Source: CAVROP01 sp050008495 (lineage in GTDB: Bacteria > Acidobacteriota > Terriglobia > UBA7540). From it: 64,000 bases of DNA. The notes beneath the pieces are model-generated. The model had not been told where the DNA came from and did not search any database. It saw only the letters and a list, made by a program, of their open reading frames with translations. Position numbers and translations under genes: made by a program. The stretch is from assembly GCA_050008495.1 (NCBI GenBank), contig JBEKMN010000010.1, forward strand, positions 1 through 64,000, in the 5' to 3' direction. Below are positions 30,698-39,506 of this stretch, one piece after another; the stretch's first letter is position 1; the number at the start of each line of letters is the position of its first letter.

Positions 30698-32470
30698 ATG
30701 TATCGACAACGCATTCCCTTGTTTGTTATTACCGCAATTGGTGTGATTTCCACTGCGACTCTTGCCGCAGAGCACTATGACGTCCTGCTTGAACGCGGCG
30801 TCGAGGCCAAGATGCGGGATCGAGTGGTACTGCGCGCTGACATCTACCGGCCCAAAGCCGACGGAAAGTTTCCGGTTATTCTGGAACGGACGCCCTACGA
30901 CAAGCGGGAGGAAGTGGATTTCGGCCTTCGCGCCGCCTCTTTGGGGTACGTCGCGATCATTCAGGACGTGCGTGGCCGCTACAGTTCGGACGGCGAATGG
31001 GATCCGTTCAGGCATGAGTCGGCGGACGGTTACGATACCGTGGAGTGGGCAGCTTCGCTTCCCTGGTCGAACGGCAAGGTGGGGATGTATGGCGGTTCGT
31101 ACGTGGGCGCCACGCAGATGCTTGCCGCGATTGCTTCCCCGCCCCATCTGGCGGGGATTCACCCTATGGTCACCGCCTCCAACTACCATGAAGGTTGGAC
31201 GTACCAGGGCGGGGCGTTCGAGCAGTGGTTTAACGAATCGTGGACTTCCGGCCTGGCTCAAGATACGCTCGACCGGCGCGCGAAGGCGCGAACCAACGCG
31301 ATGCACCGCGTTTTGAAGTTGCCGCTGGCCTCTTATCCGCTGTTTGATGCGGACCTGGCCGGCAAGTCCACCAGATCCCCCGATGAACTGGCCTCCTACT
31401 TCGTTGATTGGCTGACCCATCCAAGCTTCGACGATTACTGGAAACAAGTGTCGATCGAGGACCATTTCTCGAAAATCACGATCCCCATTTTCCACGTCGG
31501 GGCCTGGTACGATATCTTTCTGGGCGGGACTCTCAGGAATTACCTCGGAATCAAAGCGCGCGGCGGAAGCGAGGAGGCGCGCCGGGGACAGCGCTTGATG
31601 GTGATCACCGGCGGACACGCGGGAGACGGCCCCCGTATCGGCGAGGTGGACTTCGGGCGCGACTCGGTGGTCAGCGATGAGGACTCAACGCTGCGTTGGT
31701 ATGACTACCTATTGAAGGGCGAAAAGAACGGGCTGGAAAACGAAAAGCCCGTCAAAATCTTCGTTTTGGGAAAGAACGTTTGGCGGGAAGAAGACGATTG
31801 GCCGCTCGAGCGGGCCCGCAATACGCGCTTTTATCTTCATTCCCAGGGCAAGGCGAACTCGCTCAGCGGGGACGGGACGCTCAGCACCACGGCGCCGGCG
31901 GGCGAACACTCCGATCAGTACGTCTACGATCCTGAGAATCCTGTGCCCACCCGCGGCGGGCCTCTCTGCTGCGACGCCGCGCACTTGGCTCCGGGCGCGT
32001 TTGACCAGCGTACGGTGGAGTCCCGCAGTGATGTGCTGGTTTATTCGACGCCGCCGTTCGATAACGACTTCGAGGTCACCGGCCCTGTCAGCGTTGAACT
32101 CTACGCCGGCTCATCCGCTGTGGATACCGATTTCACAGGGAAGTTAGTGGACGTTTGGCCGAATGGTTTTGCGCAGAATCTCACGGAGGGAATTCTGCGC
32201 GCCCGTTACCGCAACTCACCGGAGAAAGTCGAGTTCATGAATCCGGGCGAGGTCTACAAGCTCACACTTGACCTCTGGGCAACATCGAATGTCTTTCTGA
32301 AGGGGCACAGGCTGCGGCTGGAAATCTCCAGCAGCAACTTTCCGCGCTTTGACCGCAACCTGAACACGGGAGAAGATCAGGGCCTCGGCACACGTTGGGC
32401 GAAGGCTACCAACACGATTTGCCACGACCGGGAGCATCCCTCGGCGCTTGTCCTGCCGGTGATGCGGTAG
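30698..32470 (+). CDS. Exported CocE/NonD-family hydrolase (X-Pro dipeptidyl-peptidase-like)
   Basis: 590 aa with a signal peptide (LFVITAIGVISTATLAAEHY). Alpha/beta-hydrolase of the S15/CocE type: RADIYRPKADGKFPVILERT, VRGRYSSDGEWDPF, the nucleophile elbow GMYGGSYVGATQ (Ser134), and a His in GGHAGDG, followed by the C-terminal jelly-roll domain (VTGPVSVELYAGSSAVDTDF). It probably hydrolyses acyl-peptide or acyl-ester bonds in the periplasm. GAAAGAGG lies 5 bases before the ATG; a GTG at 30692 is an alternative. The gene is bracketed by two inverted copies of the same intergenic element, and its stop codon is part of the right copy. Confidence 0.9.
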   Translation: MYRQRIPLFVITAIGVISTATLAAEHYDVLLERGVEAKMRDRVVLRADIYRPKADGKFPVILERTPYDKREEVDFGLRAASLGYVAIIQDVRGRYSSDGEWDPFRHESADGYDTVEWAASLPWSNGKVGMYGGSYVGATQMLAAIASPPHLAGIHPMVTASNYHEGWTYQGGAFEQWFNESWTSGLAQDTLDRRAKARTNAMHRVLKLPLASYPLFDADLAGKSTRSPDELASYFVDWLTHPSFDDYWKQVSIEDHFSKITIPIFHVGAWYDIFLGGTLRNYLGIKARGGSEEARRGQRLMVITGGHAGDGPRIGEVDFGRDSVVSDEDSTLRWYDYLLKGEKNGLENEKPVKIFVLGKNVWREEDDWPLERARNTRFYLHSQGKANSLSGDGTLSTTAPAGEHSDQYVYDPENPVPTRGGPLCCDAAHLAPGAFDQRTVESRSDVLVYSTPPFDNDFEVTGPVSVELYAGSSAVDTDFTGKLVDVWPNGFAQNLTEGILRARYRNSPEKVEFMNPGEVYKLTLDLWATSNVFLKGHRLRLEISSSNFPRFDRNLNTGEDQGLGTRWAKATNTICHDREHPSALVLPVMR

Positions 32471-32627
32471 GCAGATCGGCAGGTCGGCAGATGGGCAGTC
32501 GGGGAAAAGCTAGTGCTGACTGAACGACGTTGTCACACCCGCTGAATCATTCTTCGCGATGCTCCTAAGAGTCGCTCGATTTCCGGCCTCCCTATCTGCC
32601 CATCTGCCGACCTGCCCACTGCCCATC
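32467..32627. repeat. Word-repeat element (GGCAGATCGGCAGGTC type), copy 2, inverted core
   Basis: Left arm GGTAGGCAGATCGGCAGG..., core GGGGAAAAGCTAGTG ... CGATGCTCCTAAGAGTCG, right arm CTATCTGCCCATCTGCCG. The core is the reverse complement of that in 30491-30683 with a few substitutions. Confidence 0.85.
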
Positions 32628-32706
32628 TTCAACTTGACGGCAATTGCAGGGCTCGTCCATAATTTTCCTTTCCTCAAGTCCTTTCACTCCTTAAGGGGGC
32701 TTCTTC

Positions 32707-34164
32707 ATGCCGGATGTCTATCGCAACTACGTGGCTGGTCAATGGATCGAGTGCAAGACACAGAGGACCTTCCCCAATATCAACCCTGCTAATACCAGTG
32801 AGACGGTTGGCTTGTTTCAAGCCTCGGGTCCGGAGGACATTCAGGAAGCGTGTGAGGCCGCCGCGAAAGCGCAGTCAACTTGGGCGGCGATGCCCGCCCC
32901 TCTGCGCGGCGAATTCCTTTACAAGGCCGCGGAGATCATGGAAGGCCGCCTCCAGAAACTATCCGAGGAGATGACGCGGGAGGAAGGCAAGACGCTACCC
33001 GAGGCTAAGGGTGAAGTAAAGCGGGCAATCAACATTTTGCGCTACTTCGGAGGCGAGGGACCACGCCAGTTCAGCTACCAGATTCCGTCGGAACGCGAAA
33101 ATGTCTTTTGCTACACCTTGCGCAAGCCGCTGGGCGTCGTGGCCCTGATCACTCCCTGGAATTTTCCCAGCGCCATTCCGGCGTGGAAGATGGCTCCCGC
33201 GCTCGTGGCGGGAAACACGGTGGTGATCAAGCCTGCATCGCTCGCGCCGCTCAGCGCCTATCGCATTGTGGAGGCGCTTCATGAGGCGGGCATTCCCGCC
33301 GGGGTTCTTAATTATGTGACGGGAAGCGGCGGCTCGGTCGGCAACGCGCTGGTTGAACACCCTGCCGTCCGTGCCGTCTCCTTCACCGGATCTTGCGACG
33401 TGGGCAACGCCTTGTACGAGAAGGTGACCAAGCGGAGAATTCGCGTTCAGCTCGAAATGGGAGGCAAGAATCCTACCCTAGTACTCAAGGATGCGGACTT
33501 GGATTATGCCGCAGGTGTGCTGGTTAATGGAGCGTTCTTTTCCACCGGCCAGAAATGTACCGCTTGCAGCCGCGCCATTATTGAGAAGCCGATTTATGAG
33601 GCTCTGGTCGAAAAACTCGTAGCCAGGACTGCGAAGCTCAAAGTGGGAAACGGCCTCGATCCCGGCATCGAGATCGGGCCCGCGGTGGACGCGGCCCAGC
33701 TCGAGACGGACTTGAAGTACATCGGAATCGCCAAGCAAGAAGGGGCAAAGTTGCTCTGCGGCGGGAATCGCCTTCGAGGTGGAGCATACGATTTAGGTTA
33801 CTTCGTGGAGCCCACCCTATTCGCGGGCGTCACTACCGACATGCGCATCGCCCAGGAAGAGGTCTTTGGCCCGGTACTGGCGCTGATGGTCGCGAGCGAT
33901 TTCGAAGACGCCATGCGCCTCGCCAACGGCGTTCGTTTCGGCCTCTCGGCTTCCATCGTTTCGCGCGACATCACGCGCGTTCACCAATTCATCAATCGCA
34001 TTGAAGCCGGTTTGATTACCGTCAACCTGCCGACCGCGGGCGTCGAATACCAGCTTCCCTTCGGCGGCACCAGGGAATCCAGTTTCGGCATGAGAGAACA
34101 AGGGCCGGCGGCGCTGGATTTCTATACTGAGACACGGACGGTGTATTTGAAGTATACGCAATAA
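32707..34164 (+). CDS. Aldehyde dehydrogenase, probable alpha-ketoglutarate semialdehyde dehydrogenase
   Basis: 485 aa ALDH. Landmarks: LITPWNFPSAIPAWKMAPAL, the general base Glu250 in LEMGGKNP, and the nucleophile Cys284 in FFSTGQKCTACSRAI. GQKCTA-[CT]-SR is characteristic of the KGSADH group that oxidises 2,5-dioxopentanoate to 2-oxoglutarate at the end of non-phosphorylative pentose or sugar-acid pathways (or hydroxyproline breakdown); the substrate is inferred. AAGGGGG lies about 10 bases before the ATG. No dehydratase gene for such a pathway is nearby. Confidence 0.88.
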   Translation: MPDVYRNYVAGQWIECKTQRTFPNINPANTSETVGLFQASGPEDIQEACEAAAKAQSTWAAMPAPLRGEFLYKAAEIMEGRLQKLSEEMTREEGKTLPEAKGEVKRAINILRYFGGEGPRQFSYQIPSERENVFCYTLRKPLGVVALITPWNFPSAIPAWKMAPALVAGNTVVIKPASLAPLSAYRIVEALHEAGIPAGVLNYVTGSGGSVGNALVEHPAVRAVSFTGSCDVGNALYEKVTKRRIRVQLEMGGKNPTLVLKDADLDYAAGVLVNGAFFSTGQKCTACSRAIIEKPIYEALVEKLVARTAKLKVGNGLDPGIEIGPAVDAAQLETDLKYIGIAKQEGAKLLCGGNRLRGGAYDLGYFVEPTLFAGVTTDMRIAQEEVFGPVLALMVASDFEDAMRLANGVRFGLSASIVSRDITRVHQFINRIEAGLITVNLPTAGVEYQLPFGGTRESSFGMREQGPAALDFYTETRTVYLKYTQ

Positions 34165-34167
34165 AGA

Positions 34168-34312
34168 CGTCCGTGGTCCGTTGTCAGTGGTCCGTAGCTG
34201 GCGGTTTGGTCTTGCTCCCCGAGGGGGAGTACCTTCAGTAGCCGTGGGTGAAACCGCCGCCAAAGCCGCAGAGCTTCGCCAGCCACGGACAACGGACAAC
34301 TGACAACGGACG
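34168..34312. repeat. Word-repeat element (GTCCGTTGTC type)
   Basis: Left arm CGTCCGTGGTCCGTTGTC, AGTGGTCCGTAGCTGGCG; core of about 80 bases with a CTCCCCGAGGGGGAG hairpin; right arm CGCCAGCCACGGACAACGG, ACAACTGACAACGGAC. It starts 4 bases after the ALDH stop and fills the gap to the next gene. Confidence 0.85.
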
Positions 34313-34324
34313 AAGGAGCCTGCG

Positions 34325-35254
34325 ATGAATCAGACCCAACAATTCCTTGCCAAACTCAATCTACCTGTGGAGGATAACCACGGGCTAGCGCCCAGCGGGA
34401 AGAAATTCAAAGACGGCGGCGATTACCGCTTCGAAATTCCCAGCGTCGAAGGTCCGCGCGTTTTTCGCGAAGTGCTGGAGGCCGCAAAAGAACTCACGGT
34501 GCCGGTGCATCGTGTAAGCCAGGGAAGCGGCATCATGCTGCTGACCAAAGACGAGATTCGCGAGATGGCGCGCATCGGCGCCGCCGAACGGATCGAGGTT
34601 TGTTTGTTCGTCGGCCCGCGCGCGACGTTCGAGACGGGCGCGCAAGCCGTATCCGCGGCAGGCAAAGTGATTGGCCTGCAACATCGCGGCGCAGACCAAC
34701 TGGTTTACGCCATCGAAGATGTGCGCAAGGCATGCGACCTCGGTATCCGCAGCGTGTTACCGGCGGATTTGGGCCTGATCTGGGTGCTCAACGAAATGAA
34801 GAAGCGCGGCGACCTGCCCCGGAATTTGATCATCAAGAGTTCCGTCACGCTTCCTGCCGCCAATCCCGCCACCGCGCAGGTGTTTCAAGCCCACGGTGTC
34901 AACACGCTGAATATACCTACCGACCTGACCCCCGCCCAGATGGGCTCCATCCGGCAGGCCGTCGATATTCCGATTGACCTCTACATCGAAGTCCCGGACA
35001 ACTTCGGAGGCTTTATTCGCTATTACGAAATGCCCCAAATCCTGCGCGTTGCCGCGCCCGTCTACTTCAAGTTCGGTCTCCGCAACGCTGCGGACATTTA
35101 CCCCTCCGGCAAGCATATCGAAGACTTGGCTGCGAAAATGGGCCGCGAGCGCGTGCACCGGGCCCGCATTGCCCTGGATATGATCGAGCAATACGCACCC
35201 GAGGCCAAGATGTCGCCGCTGGGCAGCAACGATCTAGGTATCCCGGAAGTGTGA
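34325..35254 (+). CDS. TIM-barrel protein, possibly U32-peptidase-like
   Basis: 309 aa soluble protein with a regular beta/alpha alternation: VPVHRVSQGSGIMLLTKDEI, IEVCLFVGPRATFETGAQAV, DLGIRSVLPADLGLIWVLNE, LIIKSSVTLPAANPATAQVF, GVNTLNIPTDLTPAQM, DLYIEVPDNFGGFIRYYE. This is a TIM-barrel rhythm and resembles proteins loosely labelled U32 peptidase; no catalytic residues can be assigned. An AAGGAG stands 7 bases before the ATG. Co-directional with the ALDH gene, so a shared catabolic role is possible but unproved. Confidence 0.7.
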   Translation: MNQTQQFLAKLNLPVEDNHGLAPSGKKFKDGGDYRFEIPSVEGPRVFREVLEAAKELTVPVHRVSQGSGIMLLTKDEIREMARIGAAERIEVCLFVGPRATFETGAQAVSAAGKVIGLQHRGADQLVYAIEDVRKACDLGIRSVLPADLGLIWVLNEMKKRGDLPRNLIIKSSVTLPAANPATAQVFQAHGVNTLNIPTDLTPAQMGSIRQAVDIPIDLYIEVPDNFGGFIRYYEMPQILRVAAPVYFKFGLRNAADIYPSGKHIEDLAAKMGRERVHRARIALDMIEQYAPEAKMSPLGSNDLGIPEV

Positions 35255-35310
35255 GACCCTGCCGCCTGATCGGAAAAATGGCTCTGGCGCCTTGGGAAGA
35301 TCGATCGGCT

Positions 35311-35404
35311 GTCATCCTGAGCGCAGCGAAGGATCTCGGCAGTTAGGCTCGAGATCAACGACCTACAGACAACTGCCGAGATCCTTCGCTGCGCTCAGGA
35401 TGAC
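35311..35404. repeat. Perfect 34-bp inverted repeat (GTCATCCTGAGCGCAGC family)
   Basis: Arms 35311-35344 and 35371-35404 are exact complements around a 26-base loop. The rest of the 316-base gap 35255-35570 shows no gene; its A+T-rich last 80 bases (GATTTTGCACACC ... GCGTAATTATCTGG) should contain the promoter of the sigma operon. Confidence 0.9.
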
Positions 35405-35570
35405 AACGTTGCATGATCGCACAACATCTTGGCCTTTCCCAAGAGAGCCCGGCCCGCATAATCTTCTCCTCGCCATCCCTGCCGCCCACGCCCAAAGATT
35501 TTGCACACCTTTATCACCAATTTGCGTAATTATCTGGTGAGCAGGCAAGACCCGGAGGCGGAACGGCAGC

Positions 35571-36125
35571 GTGACCACCCCGACTCTCGACCGATGCGAA
35601 GAGGCACTGGGCCGCCTGGCCCGGGGAGATATGTCTGCCTTTGAAGAGATCGTCAAGGAACATCAATCGATGGTGTTCAGCATCGCCTATCACTATCTGC
35701 ATGACCGGAGCCTGGCGGATGAAGCGGCGCAGGACGTCTTCCTGCGACTGTACCAAAACCTGGCTTCCATCGCGTCGCCCAGGCATCTGGCCTTCTGGTT
35801 ACGCAAGGTGGCCTGCCGCCGCGCCCTGGACATGGCGAGGAGGCTGCCTAAGGCGCCGCCGGTCAGCCTTCAGGATATTGACGAGCCCGCGGCGGAGTCA
35901 GCCGACGCCGATCCGTTGCTCTCTGAGGGGTTGCGCCGGATGGTGGCCTCGCTTCCGAAGAACGCGCGCGCCGTGGTTATTCTCCGCTACCAGGAAGAAC
36001 TTGAACTCGCCGAGATCGCCCAGATTCTCGACGTACCGCTCAACACCGTGAAAAGCCGGCTCGAGAGGTCGCTGGGGATCCTGCGAGAGAAACTACACCG
36101 CTGGTCAGGAGGAGTTACACGATGA
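35571..36125 (+). CDS. ECF-type RNA polymerase sigma factor
   Basis: 184 aa with only regions 2 and 4. Region 2: DMSAFEEIVKEHQSMVFSIA and DEAAQDVFLRLYQNLAS. Region 4: SLPKNARAVVILRYQEELEL followed by the HTH AEIAQILDVPLNTVKSRLER. GTG start. The stop overlaps the start of the next gene (ATGA), so sigma and the small membrane protein are translationally coupled. The target genes probably include its own operon. Confidence 0.92.
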   Translation: MTTPTLDRCEEALGRLARGDMSAFEEIVKEHQSMVFSIAYHYLHDRSLADEAAQDVFLRLYQNLASIASPRHLAFWLRKVACRRALDMARRLPKAPPVSLQDIDEPAAESADADPLLSEGLRRMVASLPKNARAVVILRYQEELELAEIAQILDVPLNTVKSRLERSLGILREKLHRWSGGVTR

Positions 36126-36469
36126 ATCCGTGGGAAGAAAGCCTCCGCGAGGCGCTGCGTCGCAAAGCCGCCCCAGAGGGCTTCGCAGACCGTGTGCTGG
36201 CCCGGATCCGCGAACTGCCTGTGCGTGAGAAGAGACCCTGGTTCCGCGCCTTCATCGCCAGGCCAGCCCTCCGCTGGGCGGCCGCCGTGTTGTGCCTGGC
36301 CATTGCGGGCAGCGTGGCGTATCGGGAGCAGCAGGAGCGGCAGCGCCGGCAAGGCGAAATAGCCAGGATGCAAGTGAAGCAAGCGTTGCGTATCGCCAGC
36401 GTAAAACTCAACGCGGCTCGGAGAATGGTCCAGCAGGTAAATCAGGGGACCGCTCAGAACCGGCTGTGA
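36122..36469 (+). CDS. Small single-TM protein, probable anti-sigma partner
   Basis: 115 aa: a cytosolic N-terminal helix (NPWEESLREALRRKAAPEGF ADRVLARI), one TM segment (about 43-60, ALRWAAAVLCLAIAGSVAY) and a short basic helical tail. Position directly after an ECF sigma gene with a 4-base overlap and the TM topology suggest an anti-sigma factor; it lacks the zinc HXXXCXXC motif. Inferred, not proved. Confidence 0.7.
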   Translation: MNPWEESLREALRRKAAPEGFADRVLARIRELPVREKRPWFRAFIARPALRWAAAVLCLAIAGSVAYREQQERQRRQGEIARMQVKQALRIASVKLNAARRMVQQVNQGTAQNRL

Positions 36470-36503
36470 GAAATCGTACATGTGCAAATCGGGAGCTAAT
36501 CCT

Positions 36504-37109
36504 ATGAACGCCAGGCACAAGAATATCCGCACCACCGGTTTGGCAGCATTATTCGGGGCGATGCTGCTCGGCGCATCAGGCCTGCCGGCCTTCGGGCAGA
36601 ACCCCAGACTGGATATCAAGAACCTGGAGGCGCTGTCGAAGAAAGCCTCGGAAGTTGTGGACGTCAATCTGGACGGGCCGCTGCTGAAGCTCGCCTCCAA
36701 GTTCATGACCGATGAGGATGACCGGGAGGCACTCGAGATCATTAAGAACCTCAAGGGAGTTTACGTAAAGAGCTTCACCTTCGAGAAGCCCGGCGACTAC
36801 TCGCCGGCCGATGTGGATGCGATCCGCAGTCAACTGCAGCCGCCCGCATGGTCGCGCATCGTGTCGGCGCGAAGCAAGCGCGACGGCGAAAACGCCGAGA
36901 TTTACCTGATGACGGCGGCGGACGGGGGAAATGTCCTGGGAATGGCCGTCATCTGTGCCGAGCCCACCGAATTCACCGTGGTGAACATTGTGGGGCCTGT
37001 TGACATTGACAAACTGAGTCAACTCGAAGGCAAGATGGGCATTCCGCGCCTTGGAGAGCAAGGCGACGAGTTACAACAGAAGCCAGGGGGTCACCGTGCG
37101 AAACCGTAG
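36504..37109 (+). CDS. DUF4252 exported protein
   Basis: 201 aa from the ATG at 36504 with a signal peptide (TTGLAALFGAMLLGASGLPA FG). DUF4252-like region: LKLASKFMTDEDDREALEII, KNLKGVYVKSFTFEKPGDYS, WSRIVSARSKRDGENAEIYL and GPVDIDKLSQLEGKMGI. Function unknown; DUF4252 genes are typically located behind ECF sigma genes in Acidobacteriota and Bacteroidetes. Overlaps the next gene by 14 bases. Confidence 0.85.
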   Translation: MNARHKNIRTTGLAALFGAMLLGASGLPAFGQNPRLDIKNLEALSKKASEVVDVNLDGPLLKLASKFMTDEDDREALEIIKNLKGVYVKSFTFEKPGDYSPADVDAIRSQLQPPAWSRIVSARSKRDGENAEIYLMTAADGGNVLGMAVICAEPTEFTVVNIVGPVDIDKLSQLEGKMGIPRLGEQGDELQQKPGGHRAKP

Positions 37110-37629
37110 GCGGTTGCTAGCCCCTGCAATCTTGAGCGTGGCGCTGCTCCAGATGCTTCCCGCTGCGGCACGAGCCGGGGACTCGGACTTTCACTCACTC
37201 GTGGAGCGGATGTCCGACTATTACCAGAAGCGCCCGATGCGTTTCATGGGATGGTTGAACTTCTTCGCCAACCGATTCACGCCCGGCGACGTCAGCCACT
37301 TCCAGATGGCGATCTTCGACGACGTCGAAGCCTCCCGGACCCATCCCAGTGAGGATCTCGAGTCTTCCCTGGCGAGCCTCGTGGGACCGTCCTACCAGCC
37401 GTTCGTGAACGTTCACAATGTTCGCAGCGGGGAATGGACCTGCATTTACACGCGCGAGTCGGGGAAGGAGCGAATCGAAATGCTGATTATTTCCATCGAC
37501 TCCAGCGATGCGGTCTTGATGAAAATGCTGCTCAAACCTGAAGCGATGCGAGAGTGGGTGGATGATCCCCTGGAAAGAGGTCGAGACGCCCGGCGTGGGG
37601 CTCAGGACGCTCAACACAGCCAGCCGTAG
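37096..37629 (+). CDS. Hypothetical exported protein of the ECF/DUF4252 operon
   Basis: 177 aa from GTG at 37096, chosen because AGGGGG lies 5 bases upstream and the signal peptide (LLAPAILSVALLQMLPAAAR A) then starts at the N-terminus; a TTG at 37051 is less likely. The mature part (FHSLVERMSDYYQKRPMRFM, WTCIYTRESGKERIEMLIIS) may be distantly DUF4252-like. Fourth gene of the sigma operon, so probably part of the same envelope response. Confidence 0.75.
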   Translation: MRNRRRLLAPAILSVALLQMLPAAARAGDSDFHSLVERMSDYYQKRPMRFMGWLNFFANRFTPGDVSHFQMAIFDDVEASRTHPSEDLESSLASLVGPSYQPFVNVHNVRSGEWTCIYTRESGKERIEMLIISIDSSDAVLMKMLLKPEAMREWVDDPLERGRDARRGAQDAQHSQP

Positions 37630-37674
37630 ATTCCCCGCCCCTGGCCCGGCCGGAAGCTTCCCCCGAGGAAGGCG

Positions 37675-37887
37675 CTACGATTTCTTCGGCATGAACATGT
37701 AAACGTACAAACCGCCCAGAACCGTGAGCAACCCTCCCCACCACAGGGCGGGATGCAGGTTGGCGAGTACGGTCGGGGGAGGGTTTGAGAGTTCATAGAT
37801 TCCTGTGGCCAGGACGATCACTCCGTAAATCAGCAGAATTATCCCAACAAAAAACCAGACGGGAATCATGCGGGGACCTTCTCTCAT
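37675..37887 (-). CDS. Small two-TM membrane protein, 70 aa
   Basis: Two hydrophobic helices (VWFFVGIILLIYGVIVLATG and LWWGGLLTVLGGLYVYMF) with a basic end MPKKS. Start at 37887 with GAGG 6 bases upstream; 37869 (MIPVWFF) is also possible. Unknown function; convergent with the ECF operon. Confidence 0.7.
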   Translation of the reverse strand: MREGPRMIPVWFFVGIILLIYGVIVLATGIYELSNPPPTVLANLHPALWWGGLLTVLGGLYVYMFMPKKS

Positions 37888-37903
37888 CGATAACCTCACG
37901 TAG

Positions 37904-37960
37904 CTTTCAGCATTCAGCCGTCAGCTTTCAGCAAACCACTTTCCGACTGTCATTCCCAGT
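37904..37960. repeat. One-armed word array (CTTTCAGC type)
   Basis: AGCTTTCAGCATTCAGCC, GTCAGCTTTCAGCAAACC. Same word class as the left arm at 43750. Confidence 0.6.
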
Positions 37961-38001
37961 GTGCATCAACCTGCAGCCCACCCATGGAGATGAAAGTCGC
38001 A

Positions 38002-38083
38002 GTCATCCTGAGCGAAGCGAAGGATCTGCAGTTCCGTTCCGTGGCGAACTAATACAGATTCTTCGCTTCGCTCAGAATGACAG
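38002..38083. repeat. GTCATCCTGAGCGAAGC-type inverted repeat
   Basis: GTCATCCTGAGCGAAGCG left, CTTCGCTTCGCTCAGAATGAC right. Lies downstream of the fucosidase gene (24 bases after its stop). Confidence 0.8.
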
Positions 38084-38106
38084 AGTTTCGAGCGAGCGGA
38101 GAGCAC

Positions 38107-39453
38107 TCATCGACCTTGCGGCGTGACCGTCGGCTTGACGTTTGTGATCTTGACCGCAATAGGGTCTGGCCAGCGCCTGTTATCGATGAGACGCTGTGCG
38201 TGCATGGCGCGAATGTGCAGACCGTCTGACTCCTGCTGCCAGGTAGTCTTGGGGACGACCTTCGGCTCGTATTCCAGCACCTCATCATTCTGGCCAAGCA
38301 CGCTCACTTTCGTCCGGTCCGTCGCTTGAACGGAGTGCAAGATCAGATCCGTCCATTCTCCGTACTTCCATAGCCCTTTTCCTCTGACGATGGCAAAGAC
38401 GGTGTCTTCATTCTTCTTTTTGGTATACCAAACGTCATTCTCGTTGGTTACGACCCAGGGCCGCACATCGTAGATCGACTCGTGGTTGACGAACATCCAG
38501 AGGGCTATCTCGCGCAGGCGTTCTTCCTGTTCAAGCGGAAGTTCGCCGTCCGGTTTCGGCCCTATGTTCAGAAGCAGATTTCCCCCCTTCGCCCGGGTCT
38601 CGATCAAGAGACCTATAAGCTCACCACCCGTTTTGTAGACTTCGTTGGTTGGTTGATATTGCCAGGCGGTGCCCATGGTGATGCAGGCTTCCCAAGGCCC
38701 CTTAAGGGGAGAACCCGGAACGAACTGCTCCGGAGTCTCCATGGCGCCGCGCGTCACGACAAGATTAGGCTGCAACTGCCATGCGAGTTCTCGGAGTCCT
38801 TCCGCTTCTCCGTCAAAGAACATCACATCCACAGAGCCATAATGAGTGAGGAGTTCCCGTACTTGCGCCTGATCGTAGGACATCAGGCCGGGATTATTCC
38901 GGGGCTGCACATCGGGAATCTCGCGCTGGATGGTCTTGCCGTGCTGATGAAGCCACCAGAAGTCGTCCGGCGAGAAGTAAATCCCCGGCGCTATCCCCTG
39001 CTGGCGGAAGGCGGAGAGCACTTCGCCCAGGACATCCCTCTTGAACGGCGTATGCATGACACTGAACTCAGTGGTCGCTGTATCGAACATGCAAAAGCCG
39101 GAGTGATGCTTGGCCGTGAAAACAACGTACCGTGCTCCGGCCAGTTTCGCTAACACCGCCCAGTCAGAGGGCCGAAACTTCCACGGGTTGAAGGTTTTCG
39201 GCAAATCGCCAAAGAAACGACCCGCAAAGTCCTCCGACGCCCCCACCAGCGAGTGGCTGATCACCGTTCCGATCTGGCCATCAACGCCCCAGTGAATGAA
39301 GAGCCCGAACCCCTGGTCGCGGAACCACTCCAACCGGTCAGGGTGGTTGCCGGGCGATTGTTGGCACGATCCATTGCGCGCTCCGCCGATAACGAAGGAC
39401 AACACGGCCAGTCCGCAGACCATCGAGGTGAAGACTCGCGCGAACCTGAGCAT
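38107..39453 (-). CDS. Alpha-L-fucosidase, GH29
   Basis: 448 aa with a signal peptide (SMVCGLAVLSFVIGGARN). GH29 landmarks: LEWFRDQGFGLFIHWGVDGQ, YVVFTAKHHSGFCMFD, VKDV-like KRDVLGEV, and the nucleophile Asp in SVDVMFFDGE. A C-terminal beta domain follows. It releases L-fucose from glycans in the periplasm or outside. The downstream metabolic genes on the same strand (symporter, AraD-type enzyme, two FGGY kinases) would import and use a deoxy- or pentose sugar. Confidence 0.93.
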   Translation of the reverse strand: MLRFARVFTSMVCGLAVLSFVIGGARNGSCQQSPGNHPDRLEWFRDQGFGLFIHWGVDGQIGTVISHSLVGASEDFAGRFFGDLPKTFNPWKFRPSDWAVLAKLAGARYVVFTAKHHSGFCMFDTATTEFSVMHTPFKRDVLGEVLSAFRQQGIAPGIYFSPDDFWWLHQHGKTIQREIPDVQPRNNPGLMSYDQAQVRELLTHYGSVDVMFFDGEAEGLRELAWQLQPNLVVTRGAMETPEQFVPGSPLKGPWEACITMGTAWQYQPTNEVYKTGGELIGLLIETRAKGGNLLLNIGPKPDGELPLEQEERLREIALWMFVNHESIYDVRPWVVTNENDVWYTKKKNEDTVFAIVRGKGLWKYGEWTDLILHSVQATDRTKVSVLGQNDEVLEYEPKVVPKTTWQQESDGLHIRAMHAQRLIDNRRWPDPIAVKITNVKPTVTPQGR

Positions 39454-39506
39454 CGCTCCCTCTTATTTGACGCCAGCGGTTGTGAAGCCTAACTCAAAAT
39501 CCAAAA

